NCBI RefSeq assembly: GCF_001425625.1
Contig: NZ_LMCP01000020.1
Location: forward strand, 64,487 to 107,499
Source: Mesorhizobium sp. Root102
Lineage (GTDB): Bacteria > Pseudomonadota > Alphaproteobacteria > Rhizobiales > Rhizobiaceae
Reading direction: 5' to 3'
DNA: 43,013 nucleotides
The notes below the pieces were generated by a model, which worked only from the letters and a program-made list of their open reading frames with translations, made no database searches and was not told the origin of the DNA. A program made the position numbers and the translations under genes. Below, piece by piece: positions 1 through 7,765 of the stretch; positions within the stretch are counted from its first letter, which is position 1, and every line of letters begins with the position of its first letter.

Positions 1-492
1 GCGATGGCGCTGGCGCTGAAGGCGGTGCCGGATGCCAATGCCTCATGGACCGAAAGCGCCATGGTCAAGCACAAGCATGCCGATGTCGGCGTCGCCGTAT
101 CGATCCCCGGCGGCCTGATCACGCCGATCATCCGCAAGGCCGACGAAAAGACGCTGTCCACCATCTCCAACGAGATGAAGGATCTGGCCAGCCGCGCCCG
201 CAGCCGCAAGCTGAAGCCGGAAGAGTATCAGGGCGGCACCACGGCGGTGTCGAACCTCGGCATGTTCGGCATCAAGGACTTTGCCGCTGTCATCAACCCG
301 CCGCATGCGACCATTCTGGCCGTTGGTGCCGGCGAGGAGCGGGCAGTGGTCAAGAATGGCGAGATCAGAATAGCCACCGTGATGTCGGTGACGCTGTCGA
401 CCGATCATCGCGCCGTCGACGGTGCGCTGGGTGCCGAACTGCTCGTCGCCTTCAAGCGACTGATCGAGAATCCGATGGGCATGCTGGTCTAG
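1..492 (+). CDS. pdhC: Pyruvate dehydrogenase E2 (dihydrolipoamide acetyltransferase), C-terminal part
   Basis: The gene enters from the left edge, so only the last 163 or so residues of the catalytic acetyltransferase domain are present. E2 moves the acetyl group from lipoyl-lysine to CoA at the core of the pyruvate dehydrogenase complex in the cytosol. The active-site signature STDHRAVDG (HxxxDG type) lies near the end, and the chain ends in the usual ENPMGMLV. The run VGVAVSIPGGLITPIIRKAD is typical of this fold. The frame is open from the first base, so the lipoyl and E1/E3-binding domains must lie outside the window. The E3 gene lpdA and the lipoyl synthase gene lipA follow on the same strand, which supports a pyruvate rather than a 2-oxoglutarate complex. 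Confidence 0.93.
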   Translation, partial: AMALALKAVPDANASWTESAMVKHKHADVGVAVSIPGGLITPIIRKADEKTLSTISNEMKDLASRARSRKLKPEEYQGGTTAVSNLGMFGIKDFAAVINPPHATILAVGAGEERAVVKNGEIRIATVMSVTLSTDHRAVDGALGAELLVAFKRLIENPMGMLV

Positions 493-506
493 GAAGGGAG
501 AGGGCG

Positions 507-770
507 GTGCGGATAGTCTTCACCAGCCTCTTCGCTTTCATCATTTTCGGATTCGCCGGTGGTCTGGTCTCTCAGCTGCTTGCGGTCGCAAGCCATGCGC
601 AGGAAGAATATATTCTTGCGCGGCTTTTTTCCGACGCACCGACGATCATCAACTGGCGGGCCCTTTGCGCGATTGTCCTGTTCGTGCTGATCAGGCTCGG
701 CCTCATCGGCTGGACGTTCTCGCAGCCGATCAGAAGACGCGGTTTGATCAACGCACAGGTGGGCGCATGA
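507..770 (+). CDS. Small membrane protein inside the pdh operon
   Basis: An 87-residue protein starting at GTG 14 bases after the pdhC stop, with a good ribosome site (GGAAGGGAGAGGG) just upstream. It has two hydrophobic stretches, roughly residues 4-28 (with an AHAQ-like end) and 49-68, so it is probably an inner-membrane protein with a short exported loop. I do not recognise a family. Its stop overlaps the start of the next gene in an ATGA arrangement, so the two are probably translationally coupled. The GTG start is chosen because no ATG in the frame would keep the first hydrophobic segment. Function unknown. Confidence 0.65.
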   Translation: MRIVFTSLFAFIIFGFAGGLVSQLLAVASHAQEEYILARLFSDAPTIINWRALCAIVLFVLIRLGLIGWTFSQPIRRRGLINAQVGA

Positions 771-1402
771 AGACGGTTCTTTGCTACGGCGACTCGCTGA
801 CCTGGGGCTACAATGCCGAAGGTGGCCGCCATGCGCTGGAAGACCGGTGGCCGAGCGTGCTGCAGGCTGCGTTAGGCGCCGGCGTGCAAGTGATTGCCGA
901 TGGCCTCAACGGCCGCACCACGGCCTTCGACGATCATCTGGCCGGTGCGGACCGCAACGGTGCAAAACTGTTACCAACCGTCCTTACGACCCATGCGCCG
1001 ATCGACCTGATCGTCTTCTTGCTCGGCGCCAACGACATGAAGCCGTGGATCCACGGCAATCCGGTCGCGGCCAAGCAAGGCATCCAGCGGCTGATCGACA
1101 TCGTGCGCGGCCACGACTATCCGTTCGACTGGCCGGCGCCGCAGATCCTGATCGTTTCGCCGCCTGCGGTCAGCCGCACCGACAACGCCGAATTCAAGGA
1201 AATGTTCGCCGGCGGTGACGAGGCTTCGACGCGGCTGGCGCCGCTCTATGCCGCTCTCGCCGATGAGGCCGGCTGCGGCTTCTTCGACGCCGGCTCCGTG
1301 GCGCAAACCACCCCGCTCGACGGCGTCCACCTCGATGCCGAAAACACGCGAGAAATCGGCGAAGCGCTGACGCCGGTCGTGCGCGTCATGCTGGAATTGT
1401 GA
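767..1402 (+). CDS. SGNH/GDSL hydrolase (arylesterase-like)
   Basis: A 211-residue serine hydrolase of the SGNH fold. Block I is CYGDSLTWGYN at residues 6-16 with the nucleophile Ser10. Block III is LLGANDMK. Block V is DGVHLD near the C-terminus, supplying the catalytic Asp and His. No signal peptide is visible, so it is probably cytosolic. Rhizobial annotations call such proteins arylesterases, but the natural ester substrate is unknown. The start overlaps the previous gene by four bases and lpdA follows 12 bases after the stop, so the gene sits inside the pyruvate dehydrogenase operon. From memory, rhizobia share this arrangement. Confidence 0.88.
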   Translation: MKTVLCYGDSLTWGYNAEGGRHALEDRWPSVLQAALGAGVQVIADGLNGRTTAFDDHLAGADRNGAKLLPTVLTTHAPIDLIVFLLGANDMKPWIHGNPVAAKQGIQRLIDIVRGHDYPFDWPAPQILIVSPPAVSRTDNAEFKEMFAGGDEASTRLAPLYAALADEAGCGFFDAGSVAQTTPLDGVHLDAENTREIGEALTPVVRVMLEL

Positions 1403-1414
1403 AGGAGAAGTACC

Positions 1415-2860
1415 GTGGCTGAGAACTACGACGTCATCATCATTGGCTCCGGCCCCGGCGGTTACATCGCTGCCATTCGTGCAGCCCAGCTGGGCCTCAA
1501 GACGGCGATCGTCGAGCGCGAGCATCTCGCGGGCATCTGTTCGAACTGGGGTTGTATCCCGACCAAGGCGCTGCTGCGTTCCGCTGAAGTGATGCACTAT
1601 GCCGAGCATGCGAAAAACTACGGGCTGAAGATTGAAGGCACCGTCAGGGCGGACCTGAAAGCTGTCGTCGACCGTTCGCGCGGCATTGCGCAACGCATGA
1701 ACGCCGGTGTCGGCTTCCTGATGAAGAAGAACAAGGTCGATGTCATCTGGGGCGAAGCCAAGCTGACGAAAGCCAACGAGATCGTCGTCGCCAAATCTTC
1801 CAAGAAGCCGATGGAGCCGCAGGCGCCGCTGCCGAAGAACACCAAGGGCGAGGGCACTTACACTGCCAAGCACATCATTATCGCCACGGGGGCCAGGCCG
1901 CGCGCACTGCCTGGCATCGAGCCTGACGGCAAACTCATTTGGACGTATTTCGAGGCGATGGTGCCGCCGGAGATGCCGAAGTCGCTTCTGGTCATGGGAT
2001 CGGGTGCCATCGGCATCGAATTCGCCTCATTCTACCGCACCATGGGTGTGGACGTGACCGTGGTTGAGGTTTTGCCGGCCGTCATGCCGGTCGAGGACGC
2101 CGAGATTTCCGCTTTCGCCAAAAAGCAGTTCGAAAAGCAGGGCATGAAGATTCTGCTCGAGGCGAAAGTGGCGAAAGTCGAGAAGGGCGCGAACTCGATT
2201 ACCGCGCATGTTGAGCTCAAGGACGGCAAGGTCGAGAAGATCACCGCCGACCGGATGATCTCTGCTGTCGGCGTGCAGGGCAATATCGAAAATCTCGGTC
2301 TCGAAGCCCTCGGCGTGAAGACGGAACGAGGCTGCATCGTCATCGACGGCTATGGAAAGACCAATGTGGCGGGGCTCTACGCCATCGGTGATGTCGCCGG
2401 CCCGCCGATGCTGGCCCACAAGGCGGAGCACGAAGCAGTCATCTGCGTCGAGAAGATCGCTGGCTTGCCTAACGTCCATCCCATGGACAAACTGAAGATT
2501 CCTGGCTGCACATACTGCAATCCGCAGGTCGCCTCGGTTGGCCTGACGGAGGCCAAGGCCAAGGCCGAGGGCAAGGACATCCGTGTTGGACGCTTCCCGT
2601 TCGTCGCCAATGGCAAGGCCATCGCGCTTGGCGAGGATCAGGGGCTGGTCAAGACCATCTTCGACAAGAAGACTGGTCAGTTGCTCGGCGCGCACATGGT
2701 CGGCGCCGAAGTGACCGAATTGATCCAGGGCTTTGTCGTGGCGATGAACCTGGAGACAACCGAGGAAGAGCTGATGCACACCATTTTCCCGCACCCGACG
2801 CTGTCGGAGATGATGAAGGAAAGCGTGCTCGACGCCTATGGCCGCGCGCTAAACGCGTGA
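1415..2860 (+). CDS. lpdA: Dihydrolipoamide dehydrogenase (E3)
   Basis: A 481-residue flavoprotein that reoxidises dihydrolipoyl groups of 2-oxoacid dehydrogenase complexes with NAD+. It has an N-terminal FAD-binding GSGPGG loop (residues 11-16), the redox disulphide motif CSNWGC (Cys42 and Cys47), a second dinucleotide loop GSGAIG, the AIGDV FAD motif and the C-terminal HPHPTLSE-type segment with the catalytic His, here FPHPTLSEM. An insertion of about 15 residues rich in Lys and Pro around residues 128-145 fits the slightly greater length than the usual 465-475. The start is GTG at 1415, preceded by AAGGAG. With E2 upstream and lipA downstream it is most likely the E3 of the pyruvate complex. 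Confidence 0.95.
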   Translation: MAENYDVIIIGSGPGGYIAAIRAAQLGLKTAIVEREHLAGICSNWGCIPTKALLRSAEVMHYAEHAKNYGLKIEGTVRADLKAVVDRSRGIAQRMNAGVGFLMKKNKVDVIWGEAKLTKANEIVVAKSSKKPMEPQAPLPKNTKGEGTYTAKHIIIATGARPRALPGIEPDGKLIWTYFEAMVPPEMPKSLLVMGSGAIGIEFASFYRTMGVDVTVVEVLPAVMPVEDAEISAFAKKQFEKQGMKILLEAKVAKVEKGANSITAHVELKDGKVEKITADRMISAVGVQGNIENLGLEALGVKTERGCIVIDGYGKTNVAGLYAIGDVAGPPMLAHKAEHEAVICVEKIAGLPNVHPMDKLKIPGCTYCNPQVASVGLTEAKAKAEGKDIRVGRFPFVANGKAIALGEDQGLVKTIFDKKTGQLLGAHMVGAEVTELIQGFVVAMNLETTEEELMHTIFPHPTLSEMMKESVLDAYGRALNA

Positions 2861-2949
2861 TAAATTGAAAGCGCTGGTACAGATGGAACCCGGCGGCAAG
2901 GTACTTCGTTTGCGGATGCATTTTCACCCATCACACAAGGAGAAGGCAT

Positions 2950-3207
2950 ATGCACCTGAATGGCGTCGGCTGGATTGCAGCCATCATCATCGGTGGCCTG
3001 GCAGGCTGGTTCGCCGAAATGTTCATGAAGAGCAATACCGGCATCTTCATGAACATTGTTATGGGCATCGTTGGCGCGGTCGTGCTGAACGCCATTCTGC
3101 AGGCTATCAATTTTGGCCCGTTCGGCGTCGGCTGGATTGCGTATCTGATCACGGGCTTTATCGGTGCCTGCCTGCTGATCTGGGTCGGACGCCTGGTGCG
3201 CCGTTAG
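2950..3207 (+). CDS. GlsB/YeaQ/YmgE family stress-response membrane protein
   Basis: An 85-residue, glycine-rich, very hydrophobic protein with three predicted membrane segments (about residues 5-23, 30-52 and 58-78). It has the family pattern of a GGLAGWFAE segment followed by NIVMGIVGAV and a final TGFIGACLLIW run. The family is also called transglycosylase-associated protein, but that name is historical and no enzyme activity is established. A strong ribosome site AAGGAGAAGG precedes the ATG. The length is normal. It stands between lpdA and lipA, 89 bases after lpdA, and is followed by a convincing terminator, so it may end the pdh transcript. Confidence 0.85.
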   Translation: MHLNGVGWIAAIIIGGLAGWFAEMFMKSNTGIFMNIVMGIVGAVVLNAILQAINFGPFGVGWIAYLITGFIGACLLIWVGRLVRR

Positions 3208-3232
3208 TCGATATCATTCCCGCTATGCGACA

Positions 3233-3267
3233 AAGGCTGTTGCGGCATGCGCCGCGGCGGCCTTTTT
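3233..3267 (+). terminator. Rho-independent terminator after the GlsB-type gene
   Basis: A GC-rich hairpin, GCGGC-ATGC-GCCGC (3242-3255) extended by an outer GGC/GCC pair, is followed directly by TTTTT. It lies 26 bases after the stop of the small membrane-protein gene and separates it from lipA. Confidence 0.6.
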
Positions 3268-3344
3268 CTTTGTGTTGAAAAGTCTTAGATGACGTTATGA
3301 CAGCGGACGCCTGACGGGCGGTCGCGAATGAACCAGGTTCCCCG

Positions 3345-4310
3345 ATGGTCACTGTCCTCGATACGATCGCCAACGCCCCGCGCCCGCGGCATCCGGAAAA
3401 GGCACACAAGCCTGACCAGGACGTGCTGCGCAAGCCCGACTGGATCCGCGTCAAGGCGCCAATGTCGAAGGGCTATGCCGAAACGCGCGAAATCGTGAAA
3501 TCGCACAAGCTGGTGACGGTCTGCGAAGAGGCCGGCTGCCCCAACATCGGCGAGTGCTGGGAAAAGAAGCACGCCACCTTCATGATCATGGGCGAGATCT
3601 GCACGCGCGCCTGCGCCTTCTGCAACGTCGCCACCGGCATTCCGACAGCACTCGATCCCGATGAGCCGGCCCGCGTCGCACACGCCGTCAAGCAGATGGG
3701 CCTGACCCATGTCGTCATCACCTCGGTCGACCGCGACGATCTCGCCGATGGCGGTGCGCAACATTTCGCCGAGGTCATCCGCGCCATCAGGGCGGCAACG
3801 CCGTCGACGACGATCGAAATCCTGACGCCCGACTTCCTGCGCAAGGACGGCGCGCTGGAGATCGTTGTGGCGGCCAAGCCCGACGTCTTCAACCACAATC
3901 TGGAGACCGTGCCGTCGAACTATCTGACGGTTCGGCCGGGCGCCCGCTATTTCCACTCGATCCGGCTGTTGCAGCGGGTCAAAGAACTCGATCCGTCGAT
4001 CTTCACCAAATCCGGCATCATGGTCGGCCTGGGCGAAGAGCGGAACGAAATCCTGCAGCTGATGGACGATCTGCGTTCGGCCAATGTCGACTTCATGACC
4101 ATCGGCCAGTACCTGCAGCCGTCGAAGAAGCACCATCCGGTGATCCGTTTCGTCACGCCGGAGGAATTCAAGTCCTTCGAGACGATCGGCCGGACCAAGG
4201 GTTTCCTGCTGGTGGCGTCGAGCCCGCTGACGCGCTCGTCGCATCATGCCGGCGACGATTTCGCCCGGTTGCGCGCGGCACGGGAAGCGCTTCTCAAGAA
4301 ATCAGCTTAA
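3345..4310 (+). CDS. lipA: Lipoyl synthase
   Basis: A 321-residue radical-SAM enzyme that inserts two sulphurs into octanoyl groups on E2 and GcvH proteins to make lipoyl cofactor. The auxiliary cluster cysteines are Cys60, Cys65 and Cys71 (CEEAGCPNIGEC), and the radical-SAM triad is Cys86, Cys90 and Cys93 (CTRACAFC). The C-terminal SPLTRSSHHA run carries the conserved RSS motif whose Ser ligates the auxiliary cluster. Length and motif order are normal. The ATG at 3345 has only a weak ribosome site. Placing lipA beside pdhC and lpdA fits its job of maturing the E2 lipoyl domain. The next gene starts 13 bases after the stop. Confidence 0.96.
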   Translation: MVTVLDTIANAPRPRHPEKAHKPDQDVLRKPDWIRVKAPMSKGYAETREIVKSHKLVTVCEEAGCPNIGECWEKKHATFMIMGEICTRACAFCNVATGIPTALDPDEPARVAHAVKQMGLTHVVITSVDRDDLADGGAQHFAEVIRAIRAATPSTTIEILTPDFLRKDGALEIVVAAKPDVFNHNLETVPSNYLTVRPGARYFHSIRLLQRVKELDPSIFTKSGIMVGLGEERNEILQLMDDLRSANVDFMTIGQYLQPSKKHHPVIRFVTPEEFKSFETIGRTKGFLLVASSPLTRSSHHAGDDFARLRAAREALLKKSA

Positions 4311-4322
4311 CTAGCTGGTTTC

Positions 4323-4781
4323 ATGCCAAAATTCGAAGCCACCCGTCGCGTATCCCACACACCGGAGCAGATGTTCGCGCTGGTCGCCGATGTCGAATCC
4401 TATCCACAATTCCTGCCGCTTTGCGAAGCGCTGACGGTTCGCTCGCGCAAGGAGCGTGACGGACGCACTGTGCTCCTCGCCGACATGAGCATTGGCTACA
4501 AGGCGATCCGCGAAACCTTCACGACGCAGGTGTTGCTGAAGCCCGATGAGAACACCATCGACGTGAAGTACATAGACGGCCCGTTCAAATATCTGAGCAA
4601 TGTCTGGCGTTTCGAACCGGACGGCGCCGGCTGCGCCGTCCGCTTCTTCATCGACTACGAGTTCAAGAGCCGCATTCTGGGCGCGGTGATGGGCACCATG
4701 TTCGACCGCGCCTTCCGCATGTTCGCCGAGGCGTTCGAGAAGCGCGCGGATGTCATTTATGGTGCAGCACCCTCGGCCTGA
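4323..4781 (+). CDS. COQ10/RatA-like START-domain protein
   Basis: A 152-residue protein of the polyketide cyclase/START superfamily, subgroup COQ10/RatA. It opens with the family pattern RRVSHTPEQMFALVADVESYPQFLPLC-type (split here as VSHTPEQMFALVADVE and YPQFLP) and has the central FKYLSNVW segment. In mitochondria, Coq10 binds ubiquinone and helps deliver it to respiratory complexes. In E. coli the homologue RatA was described as a ribosome-binding toxin. The sequence alone does not separate the two roles, but the coenzyme Q-binding role is usual in alphaproteobacteria. It follows lipA closely, and its 3' end overlaps the convergent amidase gene by 25 bases. Confidence 0.85.
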   Translation: MPKFEATRRVSHTPEQMFALVADVESYPQFLPLCEALTVRSRKERDGRTVLLADMSIGYKAIRETFTTQVLLKPDENTIDVKYIDGPFKYLSNVWRFEPDGAGCAVRFFIDYEFKSRILGAVMGTMFDRAFRMFAEAFEKRADVIYGAAPSA

Positions 4782-5266
4782 GGCTGGTCAAGCGCACGCA
4801 AACCCAATTCCAGTGCGTGCCGTACGGTTTCCTGGCGGATGAAATCGCGCCCCTTGTCGGGAAACAGTTTGTGCTCGGCGGTCACGCTCTGGCCACCCAG
4901 CCCGACGCCGAACCAGACCAGGCCGACAGGTTTTTCCGCAGAACCGCCGCCAGGTCCGGCAATGCCGGTGACCGCCAGGGTCAGTCCGGCGCGCGAACGG
5001 GCAAGCGCGCCTGTTGCCATTTCGATCGCCGTCTCGCGCGAAACCGCCCCATGCGCCTCGAGCGTGGCGGGGGAAACACCGAGCATGTCCATCTTGGCTT
5101 CGTTGGAATAGGTGATGAAGCCGCGATCGACCACGGCGGAGGATCCGGCGATGTCGGTGAGCGCGGCGATGATCATGCCGCCGGTGCAGCTTTCCGCCGT
5201 CGCCAGCATGATGCCGCGCTTCTGGCAGGCTTGCAGCAGGGCATTTGCCAGATCGGTGTTGCTCAT
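4757..5266 (-). CDS. pncC: Nicotinamide-nucleotide amidase (CinA C-terminal domain, PncC type)
   Basis: A 169-residue stand-alone CinA C-terminal domain. Such proteins deamidate nicotinamide mononucleotide to nicotinic acid mononucleotide in pyridine nucleotide recycling. Visible signatures are ATAESCTGGMIIAALTDIAG near residues 22-41, GFITYSNEAKMDMLGV, VSRETAIEMATGAL and VTGIAGPGGGSAEKPVG. The length suits the short PncC form, with no N-terminal molybdopterin-binding-like COG1058 domain. Its start overlaps the end of ispDF by four bases, so the pair forms a small operon. The 3' end runs into the convergent COQ10-like gene. Confidence 0.9.
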   Translation of the reverse strand: MSNTDLANALLQACQKRGIMLATAESCTGGMIIAALTDIAGSSAVVDRGFITYSNEAKMDMLGVSPATLEAHGAVSRETAIEMATGALARSRAGLTLAVTGIAGPGGGSAEKPVGLVWFGVGLGGQSVTAEHKLFPDKGRDFIRQETVRHALELGLRALDQPQAEGAAP

Positions 5267-6492
5267 TCCGGCACCTCGCCGGGAAACACCACGCTGGCGG
5301 TGGCAATCGCCGCAATGCCTTCCTCGCGCCCGACAAAACCGAGCTTCTCATTGGTTGTCGCCTTGATCGAGATACGATCCGGTGAAATTGCCAGCATCTG
5401 CGAAAGGGTTGCGGTCATCGCCTCGCGATGCGGGCCGACGCGCGGCGCTTCGCAGATCAGCGTGATATCGGCATTGGCGATGCGGCCGCCGCGTTCGCGC
5501 ACCAGTTTTGCCGCATGTTCGACGAAGATCCGGGACGCAGCGCCCTTCCACTGCGGATCGGAGGGCGGAAAATGGGTGCCGATGTCGCCGGCGCCGCAAG
5601 TCGCCAGCAGCGCATCTGTCAGGGCGTGCAGGCCGACATCGGCGTCTGAATGGCCGGACAGTTTCTTGTCATGAGGAATGGCGACGCCACACAGGGTGAC
5701 ATGGTCGCCGGGCTCGAAGGCGTGGACGTCGTAGCCATTGCCGGTACGGATGTCGGGAAAGCGCACGCGTTCGCCGGAAAGCCGCTGGTCCGCCATCGTA
5801 ATATCCCGTGCCCAGGTGAGTTTGACATTGTCCGGCGAGCCCGGAACGATCTTGACCGGAATATGCGCCCATTCGGCGATTGCGGCGTCGTCGGTAAAAT
5901 CCATTTTCCCCAGATGATGGGCCTTCTCATGCGCGGCAAGGATGGGCCAGAAGGGAAAGCCCTGTGGCGTTTGCGCCGCGTGAAGGCCGCTGCGCGAAAC
6001 GGTTTCCTCAACCACGCCGGCGGCCGACTCGCGCTTCAGCGTGTCGGCGACGGGCAAAGCGGGCAACGCTCCCTCCCGCTCGCCGATGGCGGCGATGGTG
6101 CGGTCAATCAACTCCGCATCGACGAACGGACGCACGGCGTCGTGGATCAGAACCTGCGCCGGCGCGTAGCCTCTCAGCGCAAGCAATCCGAGCCTGACGG
6201 ACTCCTGCCTGGTCGCCCCACCCATGACGGCTGTGACTCGCTCAGCGTTGGCGCCCGCCGCCTGCCGGAACAGCTCGTGGTCGTCGGCATGGATGGCGAC
6301 GACAATCTCGCTGGTCTGCGGGTGCGCCAGAAAAATCTCCAACGTGTGTGCGATGACGGCAAAGCCACCAATGTGTTGATATTGCTTCGGCCCGTTGGCC
6401 TGTCCAGCGCGCGCGCCACGGCCGGCTGCAACGATCACCACCGCGACCTTGCCATCAGCACTCGAAACGTGATTTTCACTTGCGTCAGTCAT
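5263..6492 (-). CDS. ispDF: Bifunctional IspD/IspF isoprenoid enzyme
   Basis: A 409-residue fusion of two MEP-pathway enzymes. Residues about 12-240 form IspD, which makes CDP-methylerythritol. The nucleotide-binding part VIVAAGRGARAGQANGPKQY is near the start. Residues about 250-409 form IspF, which makes the cyclic diphosphate. Its metal-binding and active-site patterns are RTGNGYDVHAFEPGDH, GVAIPHDKKLSGHSDAD and GDIGTHFPPSDPQWKGA. The fusion is usual in alphaproteobacteria. The gene reads away from dusB, and the 244-base gap between them holds a hairpin repeat and the dusB promoter region. Confidence 0.95.
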   Translation of the reverse strand: MTDASENHVSSADGKVAVVIVAAGRGARAGQANGPKQYQHIGGFAVIAHTLEIFLAHPQTSEIVVAIHADDHELFRQAAGANAERVTAVMGGATRQESVRLGLLALRGYAPAQVLIHDAVRPFVDAELIDRTIAAIGEREGALPALPVADTLKRESAAGVVEETVSRSGLHAAQTPQGFPFWPILAAHEKAHHLGKMDFTDDAAIAEWAHIPVKIVPGSPDNVKLTWARDITMADQRLSGERVRFPDIRTGNGYDVHAFEPGDHVTLCGVAIPHDKKLSGHSDADVGLHALTDALLATCGAGDIGTHFPPSDPQWKGAASRIFVEHAAKLVRERGGRIANADITLICEAPRVGPHREAMTATLSQMLAISPDRISIKATTNEKLGFVGREEGIAAIATASVVFPGEVPE

Positions 6493-6507
6493 TGCGGATT
6501 GGTCCTA

Positions 6508-6554
6508 GCGCACGATCCCGAAAAGTGTAATCGGTTTTCGGAAAGATCGTGCGC
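6508..6554. repeat. Intergenic hairpin repeat, GCGCACGATC-arm type
   Basis: Perfect 10-base outer arms GCGCACGATC (6508-6517) and GATCGTGCGC (6545-6554), with an inner CCGAAAAGTG / CGGTTTTCGG pairing. The plan matches the ATGCATGTCG-arm hairpins at 16876, 33901 and 35782: palindromic outer arm, inner A-rich/T-rich stem, central GTG-to-CGG loop. It lies 15 bases beyond the ispDF start codon. Confidence 0.75.
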
Positions 6555-6672
6555 CAAGTATGAAATTCCAAAGCGTCCTTTGCGCGTCCTGAGGGACGCG
6601 CGGCGCTTTGGCCGCAGCCAGTCCCGAAGGCCAGCATTTTCCCAATTGCGCCTTAATGTGGCGTCATTCCGC

Positions 6673-6711
6673 GTTGCACATTGCCGCGGTTCTGGCTAGA
6701 GAATGTGCAAC
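6673..6711 (+). promoter_or_regulatory. Candidate dusB-ntrBC promoter framed by a 10-base inverted repeat
   Basis: A perfect inverted repeat, GTTGCACATT (6673-6682) and AATGTGCAAC (6702-6711), frames a possible promoter: -35 TTGCAC (6674-6679), a 17-base spacer and -10 TAGAGA (6697-6702). The ATG of dusB is 25 bases beyond the right arm. The half-sites TGCAC/GTGCA resemble NtrC half-sites, but their spacing is much wider than in a normal NtrC dyad. Confidence 0.45.
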
Positions 6712-6736
6712 GAATGAACATGCTTGGTTTTTGTGC

Positions 6737-7765
6737 ATGGTTAACTTGACCAAATTGGCCGCGCCGCTTGACGTCGGCGGCGTGAAAATCCGCAATCGCG
6801 TGTTCCTCGCGCCGATGTCGGGCATTACGGACGAGCCGTTCCGGCAGCGTGCTCACGCGCATGGCGCGGGCCTGGTCGTGTCCGAAATGGTGGCCAGCGG
6901 CGAGCTTGCCAAGGGCAGGGCCGGCTTCAACCTGCGCATACGCCACTCCGGCCTGCCCGTCCATATGGTCCAGCTTGCTGGCCGCGATGCGGCGCACATG
7001 GCGGAAGGCGCGCGAATTGCCGCCGGCGAGGGCGCCGACATCATCGACATCAACATGGGCTGCCCGGCAAAGAAGGTCACCGGTGGCTATGCCGGTTCCG
7101 CATTGATGCTGGATCTCGACCATGCACTGTCGCTGATCGACGCTGTTGTCGGCGCGGTCGAGGTACCGGTGACGGTCAAGATGCGGCTGGGCTGGGACGA
7201 AGGCGAACTCAACGCGCCGATGCTGGCGCGCCGCGCCGAGCAGGCCGGCGTCAGGATGGTGACCGTGCACGGCCGCACGCGCTGCCAGTTCTATCAGGGC
7301 AAGGCCGACTGGCGCGCCATCGCCCGCGTCAAGGAAGCCGTGTCCATCCCGGTCGTCGCCAATGGCGATGTTTCTTCGCCAGAGGAAGCCGCTGCCATTC
7401 TCGAGCAGTCCGGCGCCGACGCTGTGATGGTCGGGCGCGCGCACTATGGCGCGCCCTGGATCGCCGGCGGCATCGCTGCTGCAGCGGCGGGCGAGGCTGC
7501 GACCAACGTCCCGCAGAGCCCGACGGCACGGGCCGACTATGTAGTCTCCCACTATGAGGACATGCTGGCGCTCTACGGCGTCGAGAGCGGCCTGCGCCAG
7601 GCGCGCAAGCATCTCGGCTGGTATCTCGATCGTCGTGCCGGCGGTGTCGCTGACGATAGTCGAAAGGCCATACTGACCGCATTCGAGCCCGCGCGCGTCA
7701 TTGCCTTGCTGCAGGATGTGTTTTCGCGCGATCCGCAACCCTTGAACCTGCGGAGCGCCGCATGA
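6737..7765 (+). CDS. dusB: tRNA-dihydrouridine synthase (NifR3/DusB family)
   Basis: A 342-residue FMN enzyme that reduces uridines in the D-loop of tRNA. The TIM barrel starts with NRVFLAPMSGITD. The catalytic Cys is Cys109 in INMGCPAKKV, and FMN-phosphate binding motifs VHGRTR and GADAVMVGR follow. The ATG at 6737 gives the usual family start, MVNLTKLAAPLDVGG. An in-frame extension upstream to 6608 lacks family character and would run through the inverted repeat, so I reject it. The stop overlaps ntrB by four bases (ATGA). Rhizobial nifR3 is co-transcribed with ntrBC, and this arrangement fits. Confidence 0.95.
   Translation: MVNLTKLAAPLDVGGVKIRNRVFLAPMSGITDEPFRQRAHAHGAGLVVSEMVASGELAKGRAGFNLRIRHSGLPVHMVQLAGRDAAHMAEGARIAAGEGADIIDINMGCPAKKVTGGYAGSALMLDLDHALSLIDAVVGAVEVPVTVKMRLGWDEGELNAPMLARRAEQAGVRMVTVHGRTRCQFYQGKADWRAIARVKEAVSIPVVANGDVSSPEEAAAILEQSGADAVMVGRAHYGAPWIAGGIAAAAAGEAATNVPQSPTARADYVVSHYEDMLALYGVESGLRQARKHLGWYLDRRAGGVADDSRKAILTAFEPARVIALLQDVFSRDPQPLNLRSAA

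Noticed and set aside
6673..6711. Inverted repeat read as a single canonical NtrC site
   Set aside because: The half-sites are separated by far more than the normal NtrC dyad, so it cannot be one standard site. It is kept only as an inverted repeat of unknown regulator.
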